Source: an uncultured Oscillospiraceae bacterium
GTDB taxonomy: Bacteria > Bacillota > Clostridia > Oscillospirales > Ruminococcaceae
Direction: 5' to 3'
Assembly (NCBI GenBank): GCA_902490585.1
Contig: CABUEI010000019.1
Location: 1 to 35,047 of the forward strand
DNA length: 35,047 nt
Shown here: positions 23,784 through 32,633 of the stretch, piece by piece
Layout of the letters: each line of letters begins with the position of its first letter
How positions within the stretch are numbered: position 1 is the stretch's first letter
Position numbers and translations under genes: made by a program
Notes under the pieces: model-generated
The model's input: only the letters and a program-made list of their open reading frames with translations
What the model was told of the DNA's origin: nothing
The model's database searches: none

Positions 23784-25550
23784 TTACTTCTGAGCCATAC
23801 AAAGCTTGTAATAATCGCCCTTTTTAGCCATCAGTTCATCATGAGTACCTGCCTCGGTAATACCCTTATTGCTGATGAACATTATCTTGTCACAGTTTTT
23901 GATTGTTGAAAGTCGGTGAGCGATTATAAAACTTGTTCTGCCTTTCAGCAGTTCCTGAAGACCTTTTTGTAATTCCTTTTCGGTCTTAGCGTCAATAGAC
24001 GATGTAGCCTCGTCAAGTATAAGTATCTTCGGGTCGGAGATAAGCGTTCTTGCAAAGGAAACAAGCTGTCGCTGACCGCCTGACAGCTGTGAACCGCCCT
24101 CGTACATCTCGGTTTTATAACCGTTTTCAAGTCCCATTATGAAATCATCGGCGCATACCGTTTTTGCCGCCGCCCTTATCTCTTCCTCGGTGGCGTCAAG
24201 CTTACCGTAACGGATATTATCCTCAATTGTACCTGAGAATATGAAGCTGTCCTGCATCATAATACCCATTTTATCACGGAGCGAATGTAATGTTACCTTG
24301 CTTATATCGTTTCCGTCTATGTACACCGCACCGCCTGTAAGGTCGTAGAAACGTGACAGCAGATTTACTATAGTGGTTTTGCCGGCACCCGTAGGACCTA
24401 CAAGTGCTATGCTCTCGCCCGGCTTTACTGTGAAGCTTACATTCTCAAGAATGTTCTTTCCTTCTTCATAAGCAAATGTTACGTTGCGGTATTCAACCTC
24501 ACCTTTAATATCTGGCATTTCATAAGCGTCCTCGGCGTCCTTGACATTAACAGGTTCGTCCATCGTTTCAAATATACGTTCAAGGTATGCAACCGCATTA
24601 ACAAAGTTGTTGTAAAGGCTTGCTATATTGATTATAGGTTGCCAGAAGCGTGAAGAATAGTTGCTCATCGCAAGTATCGAACCAAGCGACACCGCAGGAT
24701 AACCTATTACAAGCAATCCGACGAAGTACAGAGCCGAATCTACCACCGCTCTTATGTTATCAACCGAGAAGCTGACAAAGTTATTTACCGTGACCGCTTT
24801 CATCCATGCCTTTCTGTAGGCGGTTGATAATCTGCGGAAGATGCCGAGGTTTTCGTTCTCTCTGGCAAAGCTCTGCGTCACACGCATACAGTTTATGCTT
24901 TCGGCAAGATATGCAGTCTGATTTGAATTCTTGTTTGAAACGTTCTGCCATGCTCTTCTCTGCTTGTTTTTTAGTATTATCATAACAACTATGAACACGG
25001 GAACACCTGCAAAAATCACAAGCGCCAGTCTTGCGTCAACCGAGAACATGAATATTGTTATGAATATGAGATTGAATATCTCGAGAATGAAGTTGATTAT
25101 ACCGTTTGTCAGCATATCGGAAACATTGTTGACATAGTTTACGACACGGACAAGTATCTTTCCCTGCGGTCTGTCGTCATAATAGCTGAACGGAAGCTCC
25201 TGCAAATGTGCGAACAGATCCTTTCTGATATCGTATATCATCATCTGTCCTGCTTTTGTCATGATGCGTTGACGGATATTTCCGAGTACAACGCTGACAA
25301 CGATAGACAGCAGGAAGCCTATAGACAGCAATATTATATAAGGAATATCACCGTTTGGTATTGCTATATCGACTGCCTCTTTTGTAAGCAACGGTCCGAT
25401 AAGGGCAACTACCGCCGATATAGCTGACAGCGACAGTGCCAGTATCATCTTCCATTTGTAGCGCTTTACATATACCATTGCACGCTTGAAATGGCTGAAG
25501 TCGAATGGGGTTTCAAGCTTTTCGTCAACGTCAAATTTATTTCTTGCCAT
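23784..25550 (-). CDS. ABC exporter half-transporter, catalytically competent subunit
   Basis: 588 residues. A six-helix type I exporter membrane domain covers about 25-320; the nucleotide-binding domain about 345-585. Walker A is VGPTGAGKTTIVNL, Q-loop MMQDSFIF, signature LSGGQRQLVSFARTL, Walker B ILILDEATSSID with catalytic Glu, and the switch His is in IIAHRLST. It pairs with the preceding gene product to form a heterodimer of the BmrCD/LmrCD type, exporting drugs, peptides or lipids. The ATG follows the partner's TAA with no gap, and GAGGCGG lies in the partner's 3' end. Confidence 0.93.
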   Translation of the reverse strand: MARNKFDVDEKLETPFDFSHFKRAMVYVKRYKWKMILALSLSAISAVVALIGPLLTKEAVDIAIPNGDIPYIILLSIGFLLSIVVSVVLGNIRQRIMTKAGQMMIYDIRKDLFAHLQELPFSYYDDRPQGKILVRVVNYVNNVSDMLTNGIINFILEIFNLIFITIFMFSVDARLALVIFAGVPVFIVVMIILKNKQRRAWQNVSNKNSNQTAYLAESINCMRVTQSFARENENLGIFRRLSTAYRKAWMKAVTVNNFVSFSVDNIRAVVDSALYFVGLLVIGYPAVSLGSILAMSNYSSRFWQPIINIASLYNNFVNAVAYLERIFETMDEPVNVKDAEDAYEMPDIKGEVEYRNVTFAYEEGKNILENVSFTVKPGESIALVGPTGAGKTTIVNLLSRFYDLTGGAVYIDGNDISKVTLHSLRDKMGIMMQDSFIFSGTIEDNIRYGKLDATEEEIRAAAKTVCADDFIMGLENGYKTEMYEGGSQLSGGQRQLVSFARTLISDPKILILDEATSSIDAKTEKELQKGLQELLKGRTSFIIAHRLSTIKNCDKIMFISNKGITEAGTHDELMAKKGDYYKLCMAQK

Positions 25551-27305
25551 TTAAACCGCCTCCTCTTCTGTACCGTTCTGGAGGGTGTAGATCTCATAGT
25601 AATAGCCACGCTGTTTCATCAGCTCATCGTGCGTGCCGCACTCCTTGATACGACCGTCCTCAAGGATAACTATCCTGTCGGCGTATCTTGCGGAAGATGT
25701 ACGCTGAGCAATGATTAGCTTTGTACACTCAAAGTCAAGATTGTTGAGGTTCTCCTGTATCTCCGCCTCGGTTTCCATATCGAGTGCGGAGGTAGTATCG
25801 TCAAGTATCAGTATCGGGGGACGGATCGCCATAGCTCTTGCGAGCGCAATTCTCTGCTTCTGACCGCCTGATAAGCCGACACCACGTTCACCGATTATCG
25901 TTTCATACTGCTCTGGCATCTTCTCAATGAATGTAGCGGACGCTAAATGAGCGAAGTTTCTGACATCTTCAAACGGCAGGTCGGATTTACCGTAAGCGAT
26001 ATTTCCGTCAACTGTATCTGAGAACAGCAGAACTTCCTGCGTTGTCATGCCGATATTGGCACGCAATACATCAGGCTCGTAGTCCTTGACATTCTTTCCG
26101 TCAACATATACTCCGCCCTCGGACACATCGTAAAATCTTGCGATAAGGTTCATGAGCGTTGTTTTGCCGGAACCTGTAGAACCCATTATTACTATGGTTT
26201 CGCCGTGCTTTATTTCAAGATTTATATCGTGAAGCACAGTGGTATCGCCGAACTTTGCCGACACGTTTTTAAACTCGATATCACCTTTAAGGCGGGGTCG
26301 CTCGGCACTGTCATGATTATTGACGATATCCGGACGTGAGTAATATACCTCAATTATCTTTGAAATACTTGCAAAGAAACGTTGTAAGTCGTTTATCAGC
26401 ATACCGATATTTCTCATAGCGTTTGCTATAGTCCAAAGCAGACCCGAGAATACGGTATACTGGGCGATCGTAATTCTGCCGTTTATGACGAATATACCAC
26501 CGACAAGCATCTGCACTGCCCAAAGTGCCTGTGCAAGTGTTTCTATGTATGGCTGGAATGTAAGCCACACCATAGCCGCCTGTTGATTGTGCTCGCAGTA
26601 ATCCTTATTGTACTTGTCAAAGTCATCTTTCTCGTAATCTTCACGGGCGAAAGCCTTTACGACACGGTTTGCGGCAATGTTCTCCTGAGCCTTTGTATTA
26701 AGGCGTGAGAGCTTTTCACGCAGTACAACATATTTAGGTCCTACCCTCTTTGCAAACATACGGGTCACTATAAAGAGTACCGGAGTAAGTGCAAGTATGC
26801 AAAGCGTCATCAGCCAGTCAATCGTAAAGAAGTAAATTACTGTGAAGAGAAAAAGCGCACAGCTTTCGACCGTCATCATAATGATCCATGCGATAGAGTG
26901 GCGTATCATATCAAGGTCGCCCGTAAGCCTTGTTACAAGGTCGCCCTTTGTATGCGTATCAAAGAAATGCATATCCTGGTTCTGAATACGCTCAAACAGC
27001 TCGTTACGCACTCTTTGAAGAACGCCCTGCGATACAACCTCATACAGCATCTTTGCGAGGAATTGCAAGCAGGTACGCACGAATACGAATAAAATCATCG
27101 CAACGCAAAGCAATATCAGCAGATCACGCTGATTTTCAATGTTCTGCAAAGCGTCGGGTGAAGATATAAATATGTCTATTATTTGTTCGACTATCATCGG
27201 TCCGGTAAGGAAGAACGACTGTATCACTACAGACAGGCACAGTGCAACGGCATAAACCGCACGGTAGCCTTTCATCTTTCCGAGCATCCATTTAAACTGG
27301 AACAT
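25551..27305 (-). CDS. ABC exporter half-transporter, subunit with degenerate ATPase site
   Basis: 584 residues, same architecture as its partner. Walker A is MGSTGSGKTTLMNL, signature LSGGQKQRIALARAM. Walker B reads ILILDDTTSALD: the catalytic Glu is Asp. The switch His is Gln (IIAQRTSS). These two changes mark the non-catalytic site typical of heterodimeric exporters. It is the first gene after a structured leader of about 160 nt. Substrate is unknown. Confidence 0.93.
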   Translation of the reverse strand: MFQFKWMLGKMKGYRAVYAVALCLSVVIQSFFLTGPMIVEQIIDIFISSPDALQNIENQRDLLILLCVAMILFVFVRTCLQFLAKMLYEVVSQGVLQRVRNELFERIQNQDMHFFDTHTKGDLVTRLTGDLDMIRHSIAWIIMMTVESCALFLFTVIYFFTIDWLMTLCILALTPVLFIVTRMFAKRVGPKYVVLREKLSRLNTKAQENIAANRVVKAFAREDYEKDDFDKYNKDYCEHNQQAAMVWLTFQPYIETLAQALWAVQMLVGGIFVINGRITIAQYTVFSGLLWTIANAMRNIGMLINDLQRFFASISKIIEVYYSRPDIVNNHDSAERPRLKGDIEFKNVSAKFGDTTVLHDINLEIKHGETIVIMGSTGSGKTTLMNLIARFYDVSEGGVYVDGKNVKDYEPDVLRANIGMTTQEVLLFSDTVDGNIAYGKSDLPFEDVRNFAHLASATFIEKMPEQYETIIGERGVGLSGGQKQRIALARAMAIRPPILILDDTTSALDMETEAEIQENLNNLDFECTKLIIAQRTSSARYADRIVILEDGRIKECGTHDELMKQRGYYYEIYTLQNGTEEEAV

Positions 27306-27309
27306 TTCA

Positions 27310-27375
27310 TCACACCTTTCTTGTTGCCGATATAAATTTACTTAACGGCAAGCCAAATTCGGTAATCGTTTTCAT
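27310..27375 (-). CDS. Possible 21-residue leader peptide of the ABC exporter operon
   Basis: ATG at 27375 opens 21 codons (MKTITEFGLPLSKFISATRK plus V) and stops at TGA 27312-27310, four bases before the ABC start codon. The exporter's ribosome binding site (GAAAGG) is inside its last codons. Its own site, CAGGA, overlaps the 3' arm of the hairpin at 27379-27414. In B. subtilis the homologous bmrCD operon is controlled by a translated leader (bmrB); the parallel here is an inference, and this could be a chance ORF. Confidence 0.35.
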   Translation of the reverse strand: MKTITEFGLPLSKFISATRKV

Positions 27376-27378
27376 ATT

Positions 27379-27457
27379 CCTGTGCAAAGCCGTGTAAATA
27401 ACACTCTGCACAGGCTCTCTGTCTTTTTGTAAAGCCGATATTACACGGAAATATCGG
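27379..27457 (-). promoter_or_regulatory. Two-hairpin leader of the ABC exporter operon
   Basis: Minus-strand hairpin A: CCGATATT / AATATCGG (27457-27435). Hairpin B: CCTGTGCA / TGCACAGG (27414-27379) with an inner GTGT/ACAC pairing. Both lie in the untranslated leader between the promoter at 27471-27499 and the first ABC gene. Neither has a strong U-tract, so translational control or partial attenuation is more likely than simple termination. Confidence 0.55.
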
Positions 27458-27470
27458 TTTTGCTTTGGGT

Positions 27471-27499
27471 ATTTTAGCACAATGAGTATAGGCTGTCAA
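27471..27499 (-). promoter_or_regulatory. Promoter of the ABC exporter operon
   Basis: Minus strand: perfect TTGACA (27499-27494), 17-bp spacer, TAAAAT (27476-27471). Start near 27464, so the leader is about 160 nt. Confidence 0.75.
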
Positions 27500-27621
27500 G
27501 GGGGTTTTGAAAAATAATTAAAATATTTTTTTCGGCAGATAATTTAAGTAAATTATAAGAAATTTTTAACAATTTTAAACAAGGCAAAAAGCCGATTTTA
27601 ACAGAGGAAAATATTACTTTT

Positions 27622-27654
27622 ACTATTGTAATAGTCATTGCTTTATGGTAAAAT
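27622..27654 (+). promoter_or_regulatory. Promoter and palindrome upstream of the GLUG lipoprotein gene
   Basis: TTGTAA (27626-27631), 17-bp spacer, TAAAAT (27649-27654). The palindrome ACTATT-GT-AATAGT (27622-27635) covers the -35 box and could be an operator. Distance to ATG is about 65 nt, with GAAAGGA as ribosome binding site. Confidence 0.45.
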
Positions 27655-27720
27655 TATGTATAGTAAAAAAATCACAGCACTTAAACGAAATACCACTCTT
27701 CATTTCAGAAAGGAACATAT

Positions 27721-29712
27721 ATGAAAAGAAATCCGTTTTTACTCACCGCAATAACAGTAACAATTATTTCATCAGTATTATTGTCAGCATGCACTTCTGA
27801 TAATGTAAATACCGACTTAAACGCACAGAGCAGTTCCGTGACCGAAAGCACAAGCAACAATACCTTAACAGACAAAGCCTCTTTACGCACTGTAAACGAA
27901 ATTCCTACAGGCGAACTCACGGACACCGATGAATTTCTCAGAGGAATATGGGTTGACGAAAACGGTTTTGTGGCAAACTTTACAAAGAACGGCAGACTGT
28001 CAATATTCGATGATACAGACGTTCTTGAAATTATCAATAAAAGCTCTGACGATTCTTCCGAAGAAGCTTTGAAAAAAATCAGTATCACAGCCAAAGATGC
28101 CGACACAATAGAAATTATCTGTGACGGTACAAGCTATACCACATATCACGCATACAGCACAAAAGGTCAGAAATTGATTGAAAAATTCCAGAATTCCGCA
28201 CTCGGAGAATGGGTAATGAGTGATTTTACCTATGATCCGGCGATCAACATCAAGAAATACAGCTTACTGACAACTATTAAAAGCGAACTTAACAATGACA
28301 TATACACTGTAGGACTTGACGGAGTAAAGTTGCGTATAACTTTACTCGGCAATACAGACGGATTTGTAAGGTTGGACGGTGAAAAGCTGAAATTATACTC
28401 AAGACACGGCGACTATGTTTCATCGGTCGAGCTTGTCAGAAAAGACAGCGACGAATATAACAAACTGACCGATGCAGGCGAAATGCTTGACGGCACCTGG
28501 GTATATCCCTATGACACCGAAATGACACTCACATTTTCCGACGGCGGCACTAAGCTTGCAATAGCGGGAGATTTTTACGGCAAAATGTTCGGAGATGAAT
28601 ACAGCGATATTTCGGGCAAAACCTACGATATTTCCGCAAAGTACGAAAACGGTGTTATCAACGTCACATCGGACGGAAAAACCTTATTTTATATGATCTG
28701 TTACGATCAAAAGTTTGCTGAGGTTTTCACCAAAAATGACGGCTCATATCCGCAGATCGAATTTTACCCTCAGGACAGTGACACGATCACCAAGGCACAA
28801 AAATATGAAAAGTTGATGAATGAAAAGGCGGATCTGCTCGCCGCTTACCCCGATAATGACGACTGGATCAGAATTACGGACAGCGGAGATATCCTGTCAC
28901 TTGCCGACAAAAAATACATTGACAAATACGCCGTGGGCGGACACTTTGTTGCAGGAACACCGCAGGAGCTTGCAAGCTTTGTATACTATGTGAATACTCA
29001 GCCTTTAGAGCAGGGTCAGGTAATGCTTGAGCTTTCCGCCGATATTGATCTGTCGGGCTATGAATGGGCGCCTATGGGCTGGAGCGGAGGCGGCAATTCA
29101 GACCATCCGTTTTCATTTTGTGTATATGGCGAAAATCACAAGATAACGTATATGACGATATATTCGGACTACAGCAACGCAGGCTTTATCGGCTGGGGAA
29201 CGGTATGCGGAGTGTTCGATCTTGATATTGAAAATGCCATTGTAACAGGCGATGACAATGTCGGCGTTCTCACGGGTCAGGCTATTATGGGAAATTACCG
29301 AAACTGCCACGTCAGCGGAACAGTAAACGGAAGCAGTGCAGGCTCACTTCTCGGCTATGAGGCAAACTGCGATAAAGAAAACTGCACCGCAGATGTTGAG
29401 GTAAACGGCAAGAAATTCGATTTCCTTTCGTGGAACGAACAGCAGAAAAGCGAGATAAAAATAGACGATCCCGTTACAATAACAATAGACGAAAACTATA
29501 CCGTTACACGTCCTGAGGTCACTGATTATACCAACCTCGGCTGGATGGTATATGAGGACGGAAAGGAGATGCTCCACAGAAACGCAGAGAACGAGTTCAG
29601 CTATTGCTATTTTGGAAATGAGTCGGGACACAGCTATGAAATTTATCTCTCGGCATACGTCAAGGGTCAGTATGTGCCGATAAGCAATATTATCAAGTAT
29701 ACAGTGAAATAA
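27721..29712 (+). CDS. Lipoprotein with GLUG-like C-terminal repeats
   Basis: 663 residues. The lipobox LLSAC puts the lipidated Cys at 24, followed by a Ser/Thr/Asn linker to about 50. Two related segments follow: FLRGIWVDENGFVANFTKNG (from about 70) and LDGTWVYPYDTEMTLTFSDG (about 256), suggesting duplicated lipocalin-like or DUF-type beta domains. The region about 415-560 has a GLUG pattern: DIDLSGYEWAPMGW, NAGFIGWGTVCGVFDL, then VTGDDNVGVLTGQAIMGN and GTVNGSSAGSLLGYEA. GLUG repeats occur in bacterial surface adhesins and peptidases. Expected to sit on the outer face of the membrane. Function is unknown. Confidence 0.8.
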   Translation: MKRNPFLLTAITVTIISSVLLSACTSDNVNTDLNAQSSSVTESTSNNTLTDKASLRTVNEIPTGELTDTDEFLRGIWVDENGFVANFTKNGRLSIFDDTDVLEIINKSSDDSSEEALKKISITAKDADTIEIICDGTSYTTYHAYSTKGQKLIEKFQNSALGEWVMSDFTYDPAINIKKYSLLTTIKSELNNDIYTVGLDGVKLRITLLGNTDGFVRLDGEKLKLYSRHGDYVSSVELVRKDSDEYNKLTDAGEMLDGTWVYPYDTEMTLTFSDGGTKLAIAGDFYGKMFGDEYSDISGKTYDISAKYENGVINVTSDGKTLFYMICYDQKFAEVFTKNDGSYPQIEFYPQDSDTITKAQKYEKLMNEKADLLAAYPDNDDWIRITDSGDILSLADKKYIDKYAVGGHFVAGTPQELASFVYYVNTQPLEQGQVMLELSADIDLSGYEWAPMGWSGGGNSDHPFSFCVYGENHKITYMTIYSDYSNAGFIGWGTVCGVFDLDIENAIVTGDDNVGVLTGQAIMGNYRNCHVSGTVNGSSAGSLLGYEANCDKENCTADVEVNGKKFDFLSWNEQQKSEIKIDDPVTITIDENYTVTRPEVTDYTNLGWMVYEDGKEMLHRNAENEFSYCYFGNESGHSYEIYLSAYVKGQYVPISNIIKYTVK

Positions 29713-29722
29713 CCGAAACTGC

Positions 29723-29750
29723 AGTACCGCAATTATTATGTTGCGGTACT
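29723..29750 (+). terminator. Terminator after the GLUG lipoprotein gene
   Basis: Perfect stem AGTACCGCAA (29723-29732) / TTGCGGTACT (29741-29750), followed by TGATTTTTCC. Confidence 0.9.
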
Positions 29751-29778
29751 TGATTTTTCCACAAAAAAGTAGTACAAT
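29750..29778 (+). promoter_or_regulatory. Promoter of the esterase-lysA region
   Basis: TTGATT (29750-29755), 17-bp spacer, TACAAT (29773-29778). The -35 box shares its first base with the terminator stem and lies in its U-tract. Confidence 0.5.
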
Positions 29779-29839
29779 TATTGTGTGAAACTTTATCTGA
29801 GCTTAAATGCGGATATTTACATAAAGAAAGGACTACCGT

Positions 29840-30649
29840 ATGACTATAAAGACATACTTCCTCAGCGAAGATAAAACGGTCTATCTAAAGGCATATATGC
29901 TTGATAACGTTGAAGGACTTCCCTTCTGCGAAAAACGTCCGGGCATACTTATTCTTCCCGGCGGCGGATACGAATACTGCTCCGCAAGAGAGGGAGAGCC
30001 TGTTGCAATGCACTATCTTGCCGAGGGCTATAACGCTTTCGTGCTTATATACAGCTGTAACGCAAGACACCCTGCCCCGCTTCTCAATGCGTCCTACGCT
30101 ATTCTGAAGCTCCGTCAGAGATGCGAGGAGTTCGGCATAGACCCGAACAAGCTCGCAGTATGGGGAGCAAGCGCAGGCGGTCACCTTGCCGCTTGTACAG
30201 CTACAATGTGGCAGGATCCGTCGATATACAAAGCGCTCGGCTGCAAGCCCGAGGACATCCGTCCCGATGCCGCAATACTCAGCTACCCCGTTATCAGCGG
30301 CACGACAAATCCCCACAAGGGCTCGTTTGACGTACTGCTCGGCAAGGACGCTACAAGAGATGAACTTTCCAAGTTGTCTATAGAAAACCGTGTAACACCA
30401 AAGACACCGCCGATATTCTTGTGGTGCACCGCAAACGATGACTGCGTTCCCGCACAGAACAGCCTTGTTATGGCTAAGGCGTGTGTATCGAATAAAGTCC
30501 CCGTTGAGCTTCACATGTTCGACTGCGGACCTCACGGACTTTCAACCTGCGATAAGGTAACAGGCTGGAATGAGGCTTTCTATCTGGACAATTGCAGACA
30601 GTGGATAAAGATGTCCGTTGACTTCCTTGCAAAGTACCTGAAAGTCTGA
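29840..30649 (+). CDS. Alpha/beta-hydrolase esterase (acetylxylan-esterase-like)
   Basis: 269 residues, no signal peptide. The oxyanion loop is LPGGGYEYCSAREGEP (Gly41-43), the nucleophile elbow is WGASAGGHLA with Ser111, the acid is in CTANDDCVP (Asp200/201), and the base is His232 in CGPHGLS. This BD-FAE/Axe-like arrangement is common in carbohydrate esterases that deacetylate xylo-oligosaccharides in the cytosol, which would fit the GH43/GH5 genes elsewhere in the window; substrate is inferred. The gene is followed after 64 nt by lysA, perhaps by read-through. Confidence 0.85.
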   Translation: MTIKTYFLSEDKTVYLKAYMLDNVEGLPFCEKRPGILILPGGGYEYCSAREGEPVAMHYLAEGYNAFVLIYSCNARHPAPLLNASYAILKLRQRCEEFGIDPNKLAVWGASAGGHLAACTATMWQDPSIYKALGCKPEDIRPDAAILSYPVISGTTNPHKGSFDVLLGKDATRDELSKLSIENRVTPKTPPIFLWCTANDDCVPAQNSLVMAKACVSNKVPVELHMFDCGPHGLSTCDKVTGWNEAFYLDNCRQWIKMSVDFLAKYLKV

Positions 30650-30713
30650 GCAGAAGCAAACTATAAACCAAGCCGTGAACGGCAGAATATAAACAAAAGA
30701 AAGAGGCATAAAA

Positions 30714-31985
30714 ATGAGCAAAGTACCTTTCACCACTAAGGAAAAGCTGGAGGAAATCATCAAGGAGATCCCCACGCCTTTCCACATTTATGACGAAAAA
30801 GGAATAAGAGAAACAGCAAGAAAGCTGTATGACGCATTCTCGTGGAACAAGGGTTTCAGAGAGTATTTTGCCGTTAAGGCAACACCTAACCCCTACCTTA
30901 TGGAGATACTTAAGGAGGAGGGCTGCGGCTTTGACTGCTCAAGCTATACAGAGCTTATGCTGTCCGATAAGGTCGGCGCTAAACAGCACGACATTATGTT
31001 CAGCTCAAACGCTACTCCCGATGAAGATTTCAAGCTTGCTTACAAGCTCGGTGCAATAATAAACCTCGACGACTTCACACATATAGATGTACTCGACAAG
31101 CTGACAGGTATCCCCGAAACCATCTGCTGTCGTTACAATCCCGGCGGTGAATTCAAGACAAGCGAAAAGGGCAACGTAATGGACACCCCCAAGGACGCTA
31201 AGTACGGTATGACTCACGAGCAGATAATTGAAGCATACAAGATTCTCAAAGAAAAGGGTGCTAAGCGTTTCGGTATGCACGCATTCCTCGCAAGCAACAC
31301 ACTGACAAACGAGTATTACCCCGTACTTGCAGGTATTTTATTCAGAACAGCGGTTGAGATAAAGGAAAAGACAGGCGTACAGTTAAGCTTTATCAACCTT
31401 TCCGGCGGTGTCGGCGTTCCCTACAAGCCCGATCAGCCTGCAAACGATATAAAGGTTATCGGAGAGGGCGTCCGCAAGGCTTATGAAGAGATACTTGTTC
31501 CGGCAGGTATGGGCGATGTTGCTATCTTCACAGAGCTTGGCAGATATATGCTTGCTCCCAACGGTGCACTTGTTGCAAAGGCTATCCGTGAAAAGCATAT
31601 CTACAAGGAATATATCGGTCTTGACGCTTGTGCTGCTAACCTTATGCGTCCTGCTATCTACGGTGCATATCATCATATTACGGTTATGGGCAAGGAAAAT
31701 CAGCCCTGCGACCACAAGTATGATATAACAGGCGGTCTTTGTGAGAACTGCGATAAGTTCGCCGTTGACCGTATGCTCCCCAAGATTGATATAGGCGATA
31801 TCATTTATATCCATGATACAGGCGCACACGGCTTCTCGATGGGTTATAACTACAACGGTAAGCTCCGCAGTGCCGAAGTTCTTCTGAAAGAGGACGGTTC
31901 ATTCAAGCTTATCCGCCGTGCAGAAAAGCCCGAGGATTATTTTGCAACATTCGATTTTTCGGATAAATACAGCTTTTCCAAGTAA
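30714..31985 (+). CDS. lysA: Diaminopimelate decarboxylase (divergent clade)
   Basis: 423 residues, the usual length. It converts meso-diaminopimelate to lysine with PLP. The PLP Lys55 is in YFAVKATPNP. The phosphate-binding glycine loop is LSGGVGVPY and the catalytic CEN-D site is GGLCENCDKFAVDRMLP. Two familiar motifs differ from the standard family: HxHIGSQ is MHAFLASNT and EPGR is ELGRYM. Because these are substrate or partner-subunit positions, a related PLP decarboxylase acting on another diamino acid remains possible. AAGAGG precedes the ATG. Confidence 0.82.
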   Translation: MSKVPFTTKEKLEEIIKEIPTPFHIYDEKGIRETARKLYDAFSWNKGFREYFAVKATPNPYLMEILKEEGCGFDCSSYTELMLSDKVGAKQHDIMFSSNATPDEDFKLAYKLGAIINLDDFTHIDVLDKLTGIPETICCRYNPGGEFKTSEKGNVMDTPKDAKYGMTHEQIIEAYKILKEKGAKRFGMHAFLASNTLTNEYYPVLAGILFRTAVEIKEKTGVQLSFINLSGGVGVPYKPDQPANDIKVIGEGVRKAYEEILVPAGMGDVAIFTELGRYMLAPNGALVAKAIREKHIYKEYIGLDACAANLMRPAIYGAYHHITVMGKENQPCDHKYDITGGLCENCDKFAVDRMLPKIDIGDIIYIHDTGAHGFSMGYNYNGKLRSAEVLLKEDGSFKLIRRAEKPEDYFATFDFSDKYSFSK

Positions 31986-32000
31986 TTAAACTGAATATCG

Positions 32001-32026
32001 GGGCAGATGACGGGAGTTGTCTGCCC
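32001..32026 (+). terminator. Terminator after lysA
   Basis: GGGCAGA (32001-32007) pairs with TCTGCCC (32020-32026), followed by TTTTGCTTT. Confidence 0.8.
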
Positions 32027-32075
32027 TTTTGCTTTATTGCGATACAATGAAATGTCAGGATAAAGGAGAAAATAT

Positions 32076-32612
32076 ATGAATGTAACTTTTAAACCGACAG
32101 GTGTGTACTCACCCACGCAAAACAAGATCAATCGGCAGAATACGCAGAATAAGACCAATGCGAATGAAAATAAAGAAACACAGGAAAATATTAGTGCAGA
32201 AGACGCTCACGCAGAAGAAAAGACAAGGCTTGAACAGCTGAGGGAGCAAAAAAAGCAGGAATATGACAGCGCAATGCAACAGCTTGAACAAATGCGTGAG
32301 GCTGAGAAACAAACTGAAAAAAGCAGTAAGAAATTCACCGACTACGGTAAACTTCTGAAGATTGCAATGCGTATAATGAACGGCGACAAGGTGCCTATGG
32401 CAGACAGAAAAAAACTTGCCGAGGAAATGCCCGACTTATATAAGCAGGCAACCCTCATGCGCCGTACCGACAACGAAAAGCCGAAAAAATACAAGAGCGA
32501 ATACGAGGAAGACAAGGACAAAAGCACAGTCGAGAAAATGCTCGATGGTATGGACGGTGTTGACGATGCTTCCGACATTATGAACGATTTACTCGGCTCA
32601 ACCGATAAATAA
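32076..32612 (+). CDS. Coiled-coil hypothetical protein
   Basis: 178 residues. The N-terminus is Asn/Gln/Thr-rich (about 15-40), then a long charged helix (about 45-85; EEKTRLEQLREQKKQEYDSA and MQQLEQMREAEKQTEK), likely a coiled coil, a short helical part (MRIMNGDKVPMADRKKLAEE) and an acidic tail (MLDGMDGVDDASDIMND). I recognise no family; no signal peptide or membrane helix. AAGGAG precedes the ATG. It lies 21 nt upstream of the PARG-like gene and is probably cotranscribed with it. Confidence 0.75.
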   Translation: MNVTFKPTGVYSPTQNKINRQNTQNKTNANENKETQENISAEDAHAEEKTRLEQLREQKKQEYDSAMQQLEQMREAEKQTEKSSKKFTDYGKLLKIAMRIMNGDKVPMADRKKLAEEMPDLYKQATLMRRTDNEKPKKYKSEYEEDKDKSTVEKMLDGMDGVDDASDIMNDLLGSTDK

Positions 32613-32633
32613 TCTATAAAAAGGAATGATAAA

